The notes under the pieces: model-generated
The model's input: only the letters and a program-made list of their open reading frames with translations
Database searches by the model: none
Told to the model about the DNA's origin: nothing
Made by a program: the position numbers and the translations under genes
Part shown: positions 30,898 to 40,105 of the stretch, one piece after another
Numbering within the stretch: the first letter of the stretch is position 1
Layout of the letters: every line of letters begins with the position of its first letter
Origin: a virus
Reading direction: 5' to 3' (one strand)
Virus record (IMG/VR): IMGVR_UViG_3300021185_001196
Coordinates: 1-42,907 of that record
Length of the DNA stretch: 42,907 bases

Positions 30898-32073
30898 ATG
30901 GGACTAATTACAGAAACTAACGAGGAATACTACGCTGGAGAAAAAGTTTTTTTAGTACCCGCTTCAACAGATCAAAGCAAGTTTGAAACTACTTTTAATA
31001 CTGAGCTAGTATTAAGTTCTTCATCTGCTTACAGTAATTTTATATTTGAAACAAGTGTTGATGGAGGCGTTACCTATGTTGAATATTCAGCTGGTGTAAT
31101 ATCACTTAGTGATAACAATAAGACGGTAGATGTAAGTGTTCCTGTAAATGGTGGCGCTGCAGGTGTTATCGCTAGAATAACTTTAAGAGTTTCTGCTGTT
31201 CAAAACAATTACGGAGGATATTCCTATGTTAAGCTAATTGACATTGTAAATACATTTATAGCAACATATGTTGGAACTGGCAAACTAATACCAAGCGTAA
31301 AAAGAACTGACGTTGTGTTTCACGCTAAAAGAGGTTTACAAGAGTTTAGTTACGATACATTAAAAAGTATTAAATCTCAAGAGATAACAGTAACTCCTAG
31401 CTTATCAATGATAATACCACAGGACTATGTTAACTATGTTAGATTATCTTGGATAGACGCTCATGGTATTAAACATATTATATACCCTTCAGATAACCTA
31501 ACTGTAAGACCTACCGACGTTCCTTTACAAACAGTTGAAGGAGATTTTATTCAAGATGGACTTGGAACTAACACTCAAGGATCATCTAAAACATCAGGTA
31601 GATGGAATGATTTAAATCAAAGAAGACTAAGTGGTGGTTTTGACGATTATCAAAGCGAAATTGAAAACTACTATGGCGATAATTACATGTTTGGACACCA
31701 ACAACTGGGCATGAGATATGGAGCGCTACCAGAAACAACTCAAGTTAATGGATATTTTACTATGGATCCAGCGAGAGGTACTATATCTTTTTCTAGTGAT
31801 ATGAATGGTAGAGTTGTAGTTTTAGAATATATATCAGACGGGTTAGCTCATGACACTGATTCTAAGGTGCCTAAGATGGCCGAAGAAGCAATGTATATGC
31901 ATATAGCTTATTCTATACTGGCTGGAAGATCTGGAGTCCAGGAGTATGTTGTTCAAAGATTCAAAAAAGACAGAAGAGCAGCATTGAGAAATGCTAAAAT
32001 AAGGTTGTCAGACATAAAAATAGATCAGATAGCTAGAATAATGAGAAATAAATCTAAACAGATTAAACATTAA
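30898..32073 (+). CDS. Neck/ring protein 2
   Basis: A 391-aa protein. An N-terminal ~100-residue beta domain (Ig-like composition) is followed by IVNTFIATYVGTGKLIPSVK and RTDVVFHAKRGLQEFSYDTL, a segment I recall from head-tail connector proteins of crAss-like and marine podoviruses. A helical, basic C-terminus (QRFKKDRRAALRNAKIRLSD) follows. It probably stacks under the portal. Cotranscribed with ring protein 1 and the stabilization protein (2-base gap). Confidence 0.7.
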   Translation: MGLITETNEEYYAGEKVFLVPASTDQSKFETTFNTELVLSSSSAYSNFIFETSVDGGVTYVEYSAGVISLSDNNKTVDVSVPVNGGAAGVIARITLRVSAVQNNYGGYSYVKLIDIVNTFIATYVGTGKLIPSVKRTDVVFHAKRGLQEFSYDTLKSIKSQEITVTPSLSMIIPQDYVNYVRLSWIDAHGIKHIIYPSDNLTVRPTDVPLQTVEGDFIQDGLGTNTQGSSKTSGRWNDLNQRRLSGGFDDYQSEIENYYGDNYMFGHQQLGMRYGALPETTQVNGYFTMDPARGTISFSSDMNGRVVVLEYISDGLAHDTDSKVPKMAEEAMYMHIAYSILAGRSGVQEYVVQRFKKDRRAALRNAKIRLSDIKIDQIARIMRNKSKQIKH

Positions 32074-32075
32074 AT

Positions 32076-35000
32076 ATGGCTCAAATAAAAAATACTTTTG
32101 TAAAGTCTAAAATGAACCGAGATATGGACGCTAGGTTAATACCTAATGGCGAGTATCGAGAGGGTAGAAATATAAACATTAGTAAATCTGAAGGTTCAGA
32201 TGTTGGAGCATTAGAAAACGTAAAAGGAAATGCAGCTGTTCTTCCTGGTTTTATAAATAAATTAAACGAAGGCATTTCTGAAAATGAAAAGCCATTGGAG
32301 ATAATAGGAATGTTTACACATGACGAAAGTTCTTCAATATACATGTTTCTTACAACTTTCACTGATGCTTCTAAAACCCAACTAGAAAACAAAGCATCTA
32401 CTTTTTCTTCACATTGTTACATTACTAGAACAAAATATAATGGCAATTTAAAATCTGATCCAGAAAGAAGATTTGAAAGCTCCATACTTGTGGAAGGCTC
32501 TTTCTTAAACTTTTCAAAAACACATCCTATATTAGGATTTAATATTGTTGAAAACTTAATGTTTTGGACTGATAATAGAAACCAGCCTAGAAAAATAAAT
32601 ATTTTAAAAGCGTCAGGATCAGCTTTTCAAGATCCTTCAAAACGGTACTACTACAAAGAAGATCAAATATCAGTAGCTAAATACTATCCTTATAAGTCTA
32701 TTTCTTTAACTAAAAAAACAAGTTCAACTAACTTTGAATCTACAGTTAAAGCTACTACAACAGAATGGCTTCCTGTATCTTTAACCGCACCTTTAAAGAG
32801 TATTCAAACTTCAAATAGTTTTCAAATTTTAAGCTTTTACAACTCTGAAACTGTAAACGCCGCGAAGGCTGTGTGGACTGGACCTGATTCATCAGACAAT
32901 GACATCGGTGGTTTTATTAAAAAAGTAGGTTCTACTCCATATCCAGTAGTTAGAATAAAAAACGTTAGCAACCCAGGTTCTAGAGATTATTATATATATA
33001 GTACTTTTGAACAACAAGTAAGAGTCGCTGAAAATCCTGATAATCCAACAACTCAAGTTTCTGTTGAGAGTGGCTGGGCTTTACCTGGTGATATTATAAT
33101 TTTTCAATTAAAAAACCCTGAATTTGACACTAACTTCTCTGGAGAAAGAAACTTTTTGAAAGATAAGTTTCCAAGATTTGGTTATAGGTTTAAATATGAT
33201 GACAACGAATACTCTTTAATGTCACCTTTTACTCAACCTGTGTTTGTTCCAGCTCAATATGGTAGCTTTACTTGGGGTGATGAAGATAGATCAGCATCTT
33301 CTACTGAATTAAACTTTTTTGAAAATAGAGCTAGTGAAATAGGTTTAGTAATTGATTTACCTTATTTCCCAGGTGTAAACCCAAGTGCTGGAAATCTAAA
33401 AGGTGAACTCCAAAGAGAATTACATATAGAAGAAATTGAAATATTATTTAAATCTTCAAGCGATAACAATATATACATTATAGATAATGTAAATATTAGC
33501 TCTGGCTGTCCAGATGAATACTTAGTAAAACCAACAGCTAGTGGCGGTGATACTATGAGAAATCAATTTATATACAAATATACTTGCGACAAGCCTTATA
33601 AAGTTGTTCCAGAATCAGACGTAACTAGAGTTAATGATATAGTTCCAGTTAGATCTATGTCTCAAGAAACTTCAGGTAATAGAATAATGTATGGTAATTA
33701 CTTAGATAATCACGCAATGCCGCCAGACCCTTGGTATGAGGTTTCTAGCTCTCCTAAAGTAGGCTCTTTTTCTCCTGAGTACGATGTTACTGCTAATCCG
33801 CCAATATCTACATCTCAAGACAATAAAATAAAAGAATATTACAATGCTAGTTTAAAGCAAGGTAGGACTTACCAGGTTGGTGTTGTTTTTTCTGATAGAT
33901 ATGGTAGGCAATCAACTGTAATGTTGGCTAGCGAAACTAATCAGTACGGTAGTGGATTAAAAGATAAATCAACAGTTACAGCTCCTTACGAAAATACAGG
34001 TCTTACAGATATATTAGGTTACTTTGGAAATTCTTTGAAGTTAGACTTCTATAAGAAAATACCTGATTTAGACGAATACTCTGCTTTGAATTACCCTGGA
34101 TTATATAACGTCAACAACAACCCTACCGGGTGGTATAGTTACAAGATAGTTGTTAAACAACAGCAGCAAGAATACTACAACGTTTACCTACCTGGAAGTA
34201 TGTCTGGTAACATAGTTTACAAAGGAGACACTGTAGCACTAAACTACGCTGACACTTGGAACATTTCAAACTTATCTTTATTTGGTGATAATATAAATAA
34301 AATACCTAGAGACATGACCAATGTTGGTCCTACTGATAGAATATATGGTAGTAAAGAGTCTTTATACTTTAGAGTTGTACAACCTAACTATAGTTTTGGA
34401 TCTAATCCTCCACTAACAGTTAACGTTAATAGATGGAACTCTAGACAAACTAAATTACCAATACTTGAGTCTACAGTAGTGTCTATACAACCTTTTTTAG
34501 ATTTAGGAAAGTGGACTACTGAGAAAGGGGCTATAACAAGTGTTGCTGACAACTCGGGTGGTTTAGACTATATTGATAGTATTTCATACCCAGGTGGTTA
34601 CCGCGACTCATCTAGTCTTGATTATATTGGAGGATCAGTTGATCCTTTAGTTAAGTCAGATAATAATCCATTTGTTGCTAACATAGATAACAATGAAAAC
34701 AAAGATAGAGTTGGCTTTTATGTTACAGATCAAATAAGCACTTCAAGCTCTAACTTAGCTGAGTTTTCAAAGTCATTAATAGTTGCTGAAACAAAACCTA
34801 AAGAATCAAACTTAGAGCTTTACTGGGAAACATCTACATCTGGCTTAATAAGTGATCTAAATTCTGAAATAGCTTTTAGTGGAGCGGCTGATGCTCCTAG
34901 AGGTTTGTCTACTTGGAGTTGGAGAGCTAGTGAAAATAATCTTTATGATGGAACTACTCTTGAAAAATCTTTGCTAGCTAGTGATCTACGTATAATAACG

Positions 35001-36245
35001 AACAACGGAAGCGTAAATATAAATCCTAATTGCTCTATAACAAAAGGAAACCCAAGCTCTGGCTTAAACTTTGTAACGGGTAGAGTCGGGAGTACTGTAG
35101 TTGATTTATCCGATAAGTTTGATTTAGTTGAAAACTCTGGCTCGCCTACGTCAACCTATAATATATTTTTAACACCAACAGCTGTTAATGATTGGTATTT
35201 TAATGGTAATGACAATAACCATTGGGGTAATATGGAGTTTGTATTTACACTAACACTAAGTATAACTAACAACGCTACTTCAGTAACAGAAAGTGTTACT
35301 GTTGTAAAAGAAAACAATTTTCTTAGTAATTTTGCTCCATCTATGGGTAACTTAACTAGTCCACAGCCTAATATACCTAACGATACAGACACTTATGATA
35401 TGTGGGCTTTCAGTATAGGAGGTGAAGAACCTGACGGTGGCCAAACAGATTATGATTACGTTAAGCAAAATCCTCTTTTTGAAAAGGATGGAATTACTAA
35501 CGCAACATATTCAGTTACTACAAATTCTAAAAATTTAACTAGAAATAGAAACCAACTCTTTATATCACAGCATAATCCACCTAGTGGATATGTAACAGCC
35601 GCACCCTCTTTTCCAGCTGGAAGTTTAACAAATCAAAATGGTTGGCATAATGGTAGTTATAAAAAAATACCTGATGGAGCTGAACTTTATATAAAGAAAC
35701 TAGAGACAGCTGTTTATCAAGGCAACGGTAATCTTAGATATGATTTTGAAGAATGGTGGACATTAAAGAAATTAGGAGTAACTGAGAGTGATGTTCAACA
35801 AGGAACTGTTTCACCACAACCAGGTTGGTTCACACCTAACACAGCTGTAAACCGCTCTCCTACTACTGTAGATTTAAGTGCATCTGCTTACGGTAGCCAA
35901 GGTCTTAGATATACTTACTATGATTATCCTTGGAAAATACAATACTGCAAAATAACAGATAGTAATGGTCAAGGTTCTATACCATCATCACCACCTTGGC
36001 TAACTGGATCTACTGGCTATGGCAATTTTGCACCTGGGTATTATCTTTTTGCTGATCCAGAAAATCCACCTTTTGAGTGGCAAGGAGCGGCTTTAGAAAA
36101 GAACAATAATCAGTTTTGGCCAGAAGGATGGATAAATCTTGGTGACTACAGTGTTCATAAAATAACGATAGGAGTCAAAGAAAAATTTGGAGATGAATTA
36201 GAGTCCGTTAATGATTTAGTAGTTTACGTAAAACTTTATAGATAA
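32076..36245 (+). CDS. Stabilization / tail-hub protein, P22 gp10-like (large subunit)
   Basis: A 1389-aa protein. The N-terminus, KSKMNRDMDARLIPNGEYRE followed by GRNINISKSEGSDVGALENV, is the hallmark I associate with P22 gp10-like stabilization proteins of marine and crAss-like podoviruses, which close the portal and anchor tail fibres. The rest is a long beta-rich region with many Tyr/Asn/Ser/Pro residues, consistent with a propeller core followed by extra tail domains. It is much longer than P22 gp10 (472 aa), so extra fibre-like domains are likely in the C-terminal half (residues ~500-1389). The stop overlaps the next gene. Confidence 0.75.
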   Translation: MAQIKNTFVKSKMNRDMDARLIPNGEYREGRNINISKSEGSDVGALENVKGNAAVLPGFINKLNEGISENEKPLEIIGMFTHDESSSIYMFLTTFTDASKTQLENKASTFSSHCYITRTKYNGNLKSDPERRFESSILVEGSFLNFSKTHPILGFNIVENLMFWTDNRNQPRKINILKASGSAFQDPSKRYYYKEDQISVAKYYPYKSISLTKKTSSTNFESTVKATTTEWLPVSLTAPLKSIQTSNSFQILSFYNSETVNAAKAVWTGPDSSDNDIGGFIKKVGSTPYPVVRIKNVSNPGSRDYYIYSTFEQQVRVAENPDNPTTQVSVESGWALPGDIIIFQLKNPEFDTNFSGERNFLKDKFPRFGYRFKYDDNEYSLMSPFTQPVFVPAQYGSFTWGDEDRSASSTELNFFENRASEIGLVIDLPYFPGVNPSAGNLKGELQRELHIEEIEILFKSSSDNNIYIIDNVNISSGCPDEYLVKPTASGGDTMRNQFIYKYTCDKPYKVVPESDVTRVNDIVPVRSMSQETSGNRIMYGNYLDNHAMPPDPWYEVSSSPKVGSFSPEYDVTANPPISTSQDNKIKEYYNASLKQGRTYQVGVVFSDRYGRQSTVMLASETNQYGSGLKDKSTVTAPYENTGLTDILGYFGNSLKLDFYKKIPDLDEYSALNYPGLYNVNNNPTGWYSYKIVVKQQQQEYYNVYLPGSMSGNIVYKGDTVALNYADTWNISNLSLFGDNINKIPRDMTNVGPTDRIYGSKESLYFRVVQPNYSFGSNPPLTVNVNRWNSRQTKLPILESTVVSIQPFLDLGKWTTEKGAITSVADNSGGLDYIDSISYPGGYRDSSSLDYIGGSVDPLVKSDNNPFVANIDNNENKDRVGFYVTDQISTSSSNLAEFSKSLIVAETKPKESNLELYWETSTSGLISDLNSEIAFSGAADAPRGLSTWSWRASENNLYDGTTLEKSLLASDLRIITNNGSVNINPNCSITKGNPSSGLNFVTGRVGSTVVDLSDKFDLVENSGSPTSTYNIFLTPTAVNDWYFNGNDNNHWGNMEFVFTLTLSITNNATSVTESVTVVKENNFLSNFAPSMGNLTSPQPNIPNDTDTYDMWAFSIGGEEPDGGQTDYDYVKQNPLFEKDGITNATYSVTTNSKNLTRNRNQLFISQHNPPSGYVTAAPSFPAGSLTNQNGWHNGSYKKIPDGAELYIKKLETAVYQGNGNLRYDFEEWWTLKKLGVTESDVQQGTVSPQPGWFTPNTAVNRSPTTVDLSASAYGSQGLRYTYYDYPWKIQYCKITDSNGQGSIPSSPPWLTGSTGYGNFAPGYYLFADPENPPFEWQGAALEKNNNQFWPEGWINLGDYSVHKITIGVKEKFGDELESVNDLVVYVKLYR

Positions 36246-38053
36246 TGTCAGCACTTTTAGAAATATCATACTTTAATTGTTTTTGGGCTAAAAAAACAAA
36301 TAATCAATTTACAGCAAGTCAATATAGTACTACTGATTATGGTAGTATTTCAAAAATACCTAACTGGCCTGGGTTACCTTATCACAAATATGATAGTTCA
36401 AGCGCTGATACTAGATATTTAAACTATGCTACGGTTACACAGGTTTCTACAACACCTGCATTAAATCAAAGACCTGATGTAATACTTCCCATAGATTACC
36501 CAGCTGAAACAGCTAGTTTAAACTGGGTGATAGAGGAGTCAAGAATAAAAGGAGCTTTTAATGCTCCATCTACAGACTATGGCGTAAAAGCGTATTTGTT
36601 AGATGATCAATACACTTCTGTAATAAGAAAAAACAATATAATATATTCTGGATTATTTAATTCTAAAACAAACGTAAACGAGACCAATGTATTTTCTTCA
36701 GCGCAAAGCATAACTTTTGCAGCTCCTGAACAATATGGCTCTATACAGAAGCTATATAGTGAAGATACTAAGTTGTTAATATTTCAAGAAAATAAAGTTA
36801 GTAGGGCTATGGTAAATAAAAATATCATATATACTGCTGAAGGAAGAAGTGCAAGTGTAAGCACACAAAACCTTGTAATAGGGGAAATAACTCCATTTGT
36901 AGGTGAATATGGTATTAGTAGCAATCCGTTTTCATTTGCTCAGTTTGGTAGGAGAAAATACTTTACTGATAAAAATAGAAACGTAGTATTAAGATTATCT
37001 GATAACGGTCTAACGCCCATAAGTGATTATGGTATGGCTGATTTCTTTAGGGATAGTCTTTCTAGTATAGATGATAATTTATACCAAAACTCTATAACAA
37101 GAGATCTAGCGCTGTCTCAAACACCAAGTTGGCCATACAGTCCTAACCAACCAGTGGGTTCTGGCGAGCCTTATATAACTATAGCTAATCCAGGTGAAGC
37201 AACTTTTACTGATGTTCCTATCGGAGCTGCTGTATTTATAAATGGCATCGATACTGGTTGCTATGTTAGAGATGTTGATTTATCAACTGGTAATGTTCAA
37301 TTAACTGATTTAGTAGCTTTTGATATATCTTCTTTGACTAATCCTAAAGCAACTTTTACAACTTATACTAAGGATAAAATAATTGGATCTTACGACGCTT
37401 ACACTGATAACTACTTATTAAGTATACAGAAAAGAGATGGATCTTATGATACTCTATCTTTTGATGAAAAGGTTTTAGGTTGGGTTACTTTTTATGATTA
37501 TAAACCTTATAACGCTAAAAGTTTATTTAATAGATTTTACACAACTAATCAAACCAACTTGTGGATGCACAATGCCGACAGCGTCTTTAGAAATAGCTTT
37601 TATAGTGCTGATGCTACTCAATCTTCAATTGAGTTTATATTCAACACACAGCCTAATGTTGTTAAGAACTTCAAAACAATAAACTATGAAGGAACAAATG
37701 GCTGGCAAGTAGAAAAAATGGAATCAGATCAAACAGGTCCTTTGATTAACGGCGGTGGTAATTGGGGATTAAATACTGATAACATAGCGTTTATAAAAAG
37801 CTATGGAGAAGGTCAGTATATAGAAGATGGAATAACTTATAATGCTGGTTTTCATTTAAAAGAAAATAGATATGTAGCTAATGTTATTAACAAAACACTA
37901 GCTCAATCGGGTGAAATAATAATAGGTGCACAGGCTAGTGGTATTAAAGGATATTTTACAACCGTTAAATTAACAACGGATACGACTACAGATTTTGGTG
38001 GCTCAAAAGAATTATTTGCCGTAGGATCTGAATATGTCATGTCATCTTATTAA
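36245..38053 (+). CDS. Second tail/stabilization protein
   Basis: A 602-aa beta-rich protein that overlaps the large stabilization gene by one base. Segments such as LLDDQYTSVIRKNNIIYSGL, APEQYGSIQKLYSEDTKLLI and EYGISSNPFSFAQFGRRKYF look like blades of a propeller or tail-hub protein. In related phages the stabilization function is carried by large neighbours of this type. It may form the tail tip or bind the fibres. No enzyme motif. Confidence 0.65.
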   Translation: MSALLEISYFNCFWAKKTNNQFTASQYSTTDYGSISKIPNWPGLPYHKYDSSSADTRYLNYATVTQVSTTPALNQRPDVILPIDYPAETASLNWVIEESRIKGAFNAPSTDYGVKAYLLDDQYTSVIRKNNIIYSGLFNSKTNVNETNVFSSAQSITFAAPEQYGSIQKLYSEDTKLLIFQENKVSRAMVNKNIIYTAEGRSASVSTQNLVIGEITPFVGEYGISSNPFSFAQFGRRKYFTDKNRNVVLRLSDNGLTPISDYGMADFFRDSLSSIDDNLYQNSITRDLALSQTPSWPYSPNQPVGSGEPYITIANPGEATFTDVPIGAAVFINGIDTGCYVRDVDLSTGNVQLTDLVAFDISSLTNPKATFTTYTKDKIIGSYDAYTDNYLLSIQKRDGSYDTLSFDEKVLGWVTFYDYKPYNAKSLFNRFYTTNQTNLWMHNADSVFRNSFYSADATQSSIEFIFNTQPNVVKNFKTINYEGTNGWQVEKMESDQTGPLINGGGNWGLNTDNIAFIKSYGEGQYIEDGITYNAGFHLKENRYVANVINKTLAQSGEIIIGAQASGIKGYFTTVKLTTDTTTDFGGSKELFAVGSEYVMSSY

Positions 38054-38062
38054 AATTAAAAT

Positions 38063-38908
38063 ATGGGTTTATTAAGCAACAACAATAACAGAAGAAATAA
38101 AAGAGCTAATTTAAGAAAGCAAGGGGATGATATATTTGGCACTCCGGTAGGAGGTTTAAACCCTAGCAGTAGTCAAAGTGGAAACATACCCACTAATACT
38201 TATGATTTTGGATCTTACAACCCTCAAGGTCAATTGAGCCCAACACAAACTTTAAACACTCAAACAGGTGAAATGTCTAACTTAGCCTCTAGTAGCGGTG
38301 GTGGAGGTGGAAACATGATGGGTTATATGCAGTTAGCTGCAGCTGCTACGCCTATGGTTATGGGTTTTATACAAAATAGAAAACAAAAAGGAATTGCTGA
38401 AGATTTAGAAACAGCGAGGCTGGCAAAAGAAAAAGATGTTCAAAAGTTGATGGCTAATAGAGCAGAAATTAGAAATCCATATGCTAATTTAGCTGTAGCT
38501 ACTGAAGCAGCTGAATTTCAAGCTCAGCAAGCAGATCAATCACTTGCTAATACTTTAGATGCTATGCAAGCTGGAGGATTTGGTGCTGGTGGTGCAACTG
38601 CTTTAGCTAGAGAAGCTTCTAAATCTAAGCAAGGTATATCAGCTGACATACAAAAACAAGAAGCTACTAATCAAAAGTTCTTTGCTCAAGGTGAACAAAT
38701 AAGACAACAAGCGCAAATAGACAAAGAGCTTGATACTATTAACTACGAAATAGGAAACCTAGATAGATTAGATCAAAAGGAAATAGATGCTAGAACAGCT
38801 CAACAAGCGGCTGGTCAAGCTGGAGTAAGTGGATCAGCACAAATGATGCAGAGTGTTATGAAGAACCCAGAAGCTATGAAGGCTATAGGTGGAATATTTG
38901 GAAAGTAA
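38063..38908 (+). CDS. Candidate internal virion (ejection) protein, small
   Basis: A 281-aa protein. The N-terminal ~85 residues are Asn/Ser/Gly-rich. A hydrophobic segment follows (MMGYMQLAAAATPMVMGFIQ, about 92-111), then a long Ala/Gln-rich helical region (LAKEKDVQKLMANRAEIRNP and beyond) and a Gly/Ala end. A membrane-capable segment plus Ala/Gln-rich helices resembles ejected internal proteins such as T7 gp14 and P22 gp7. Position next to two larger candidates supports this. Confidence 0.65.
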   Translation: MGLLSNNNNRRNKRANLRKQGDDIFGTPVGGLNPSSSQSGNIPTNTYDFGSYNPQGQLSPTQTLNTQTGEMSNLASSSGGGGGNMMGYMQLAAAATPMVMGFIQNRKQKGIAEDLETARLAKEKDVQKLMANRAEIRNPYANLAVATEAAEFQAQQADQSLANTLDAMQAGGFGAGGATALAREASKSKQGISADIQKQEATNQKFFAQGEQIRQQAQIDKELDTINYEIGNLDRLDQKEIDARTAQQAAGQAGVSGSAQMMQSVMKNPEAMKAIGGIFGK

Positions 38909-38919
38909 AAAATTAAATA

Positions 38920-40083
38920 ATGGCAAGACAATCAGGAGGAAGAATAAGTAAAAGAGCAATTATAAGAGACCCTAGAGGAGCTCAAGCCGCTAAGTTTACT
39001 AAAGATATAGCTGAAACAGGATCTAAGATGTATGATCAAGCTACAAAATCTTCACTAGCTAAAAAGCTAGGAATGAAAGTGCTTACTAAAGAATCTTTAG
39101 CTGAGTCACAAGCTTATAGAGATTTAGCAAAAGATATAGCTAAAGTAAATCCTAGTTTAGATAGGCAAATAATAGCTGAAATAGAAAACAACGCGAGAAA
39201 AATTAGCGATGCTTACATGAAGGCTTATGGTCCTGATGGAACTCCTGAAGATATGATAACTTTTCAAACTTTAGACAATGATTTAACAGGTCAATTAAAC
39301 GATTTAACAATGACGATAGGCGCTATGGATGCTGATCTAGAGGCTTATGATCTAGCAAAAGAAGAAGGCAGATTAATAAAAAAGACTAATGAAGTAGGGG
39401 AAATACTAGAAGATGAAGATTATGATTTATTTAGATATGGATTAACAAGTGGAGATTCTGATGTTTTGTTATCAAAAGACGAAAATGGAAAATATATATT
39501 AAAGGGTAGAAATCCAGCTGGTAGTGAAGAGGAACAAGTTGTAAATATAAGTGAATATTCAGATAGTTTAAAAAAGGGTGGTAGTTTTAAGTCTATAAAT
39601 CCTAATTTAGAAGGACAAGCAATAGAGTTTGGACAATCAATAGCTACTAAATTATTACCTCAATATAAAAAAACATATAAAGGTCAAGGTGGTACACCAT
39701 ATCCAAACCCAAAATTTGACAGTTCTAAGCCAGAAAATGCTAAAACAAATCCAAAAACGTTAACTGGATCATCATCTTTTACTATTGAAGATGAAGATTT
39801 AGCTAGAAATACTATGACAAATTATTTTGATGGTAATTTTGCAGAAGGTTTTAAAAATTTAACAGGTAGCAAATCTGTTCCAAAAGAAGAAGAGCTGTGG
39901 GAGTATTTAAAAAACGAAGGATTTATTAATAAAACATTTCCAAGCTGGAAATCCTCGCCTAGCACAACAAAACAACAAATGTTAAATGATGCTTATATTG
40001 ATTTTGTTATAAAAAATAATGTTTCTGGAGCTGTAGAAGGTGAAGTATTTTCAGGAAAAGGTTCATTGGATAGTGATGAATAG
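38920..40083 (+). CDS. Candidate internal virion protein, medium
   Basis: A 387-aa hydrophilic protein. It has a basic N-terminus (GGRISKRAIIRDPRGAQAAK), helical segments, an acidic central part (TNEVGEILEDEDYDLF) and a C-terminal globular portion (EELWEYLKNEGFINKTFPSW). No membrane segment or catalytic motif recognised. Its place between a small ejection-like protein and a giant C-terminal gene suggests it is part of the internal cargo. Function is inferred from context only. Confidence 0.6.
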   Translation: MARQSGGRISKRAIIRDPRGAQAAKFTKDIAETGSKMYDQATKSSLAKKLGMKVLTKESLAESQAYRDLAKDIAKVNPSLDRQIIAEIENNARKISDAYMKAYGPDGTPEDMITFQTLDNDLTGQLNDLTMTIGAMDADLEAYDLAKEEGRLIKKTNEVGEILEDEDYDLFRYGLTSGDSDVLLSKDENGKYILKGRNPAGSEEEQVVNISEYSDSLKKGGSFKSINPNLEGQAIEFGQSIATKLLPQYKKTYKGQGGTPYPNPKFDSSKPENAKTNPKTLTGSSSFTIEDEDLARNTMTNYFDGNFAEGFKNLTGSKSVPKEEELWEYLKNEGFINKTFPSWKSSPSTTKQQMLNDAYIDFVIKNNVSGAVEGEVFSGKGSLDSDE

Positions 40084-40105
40084 TTTTAATGTCTAAATTA
40101 AAAAT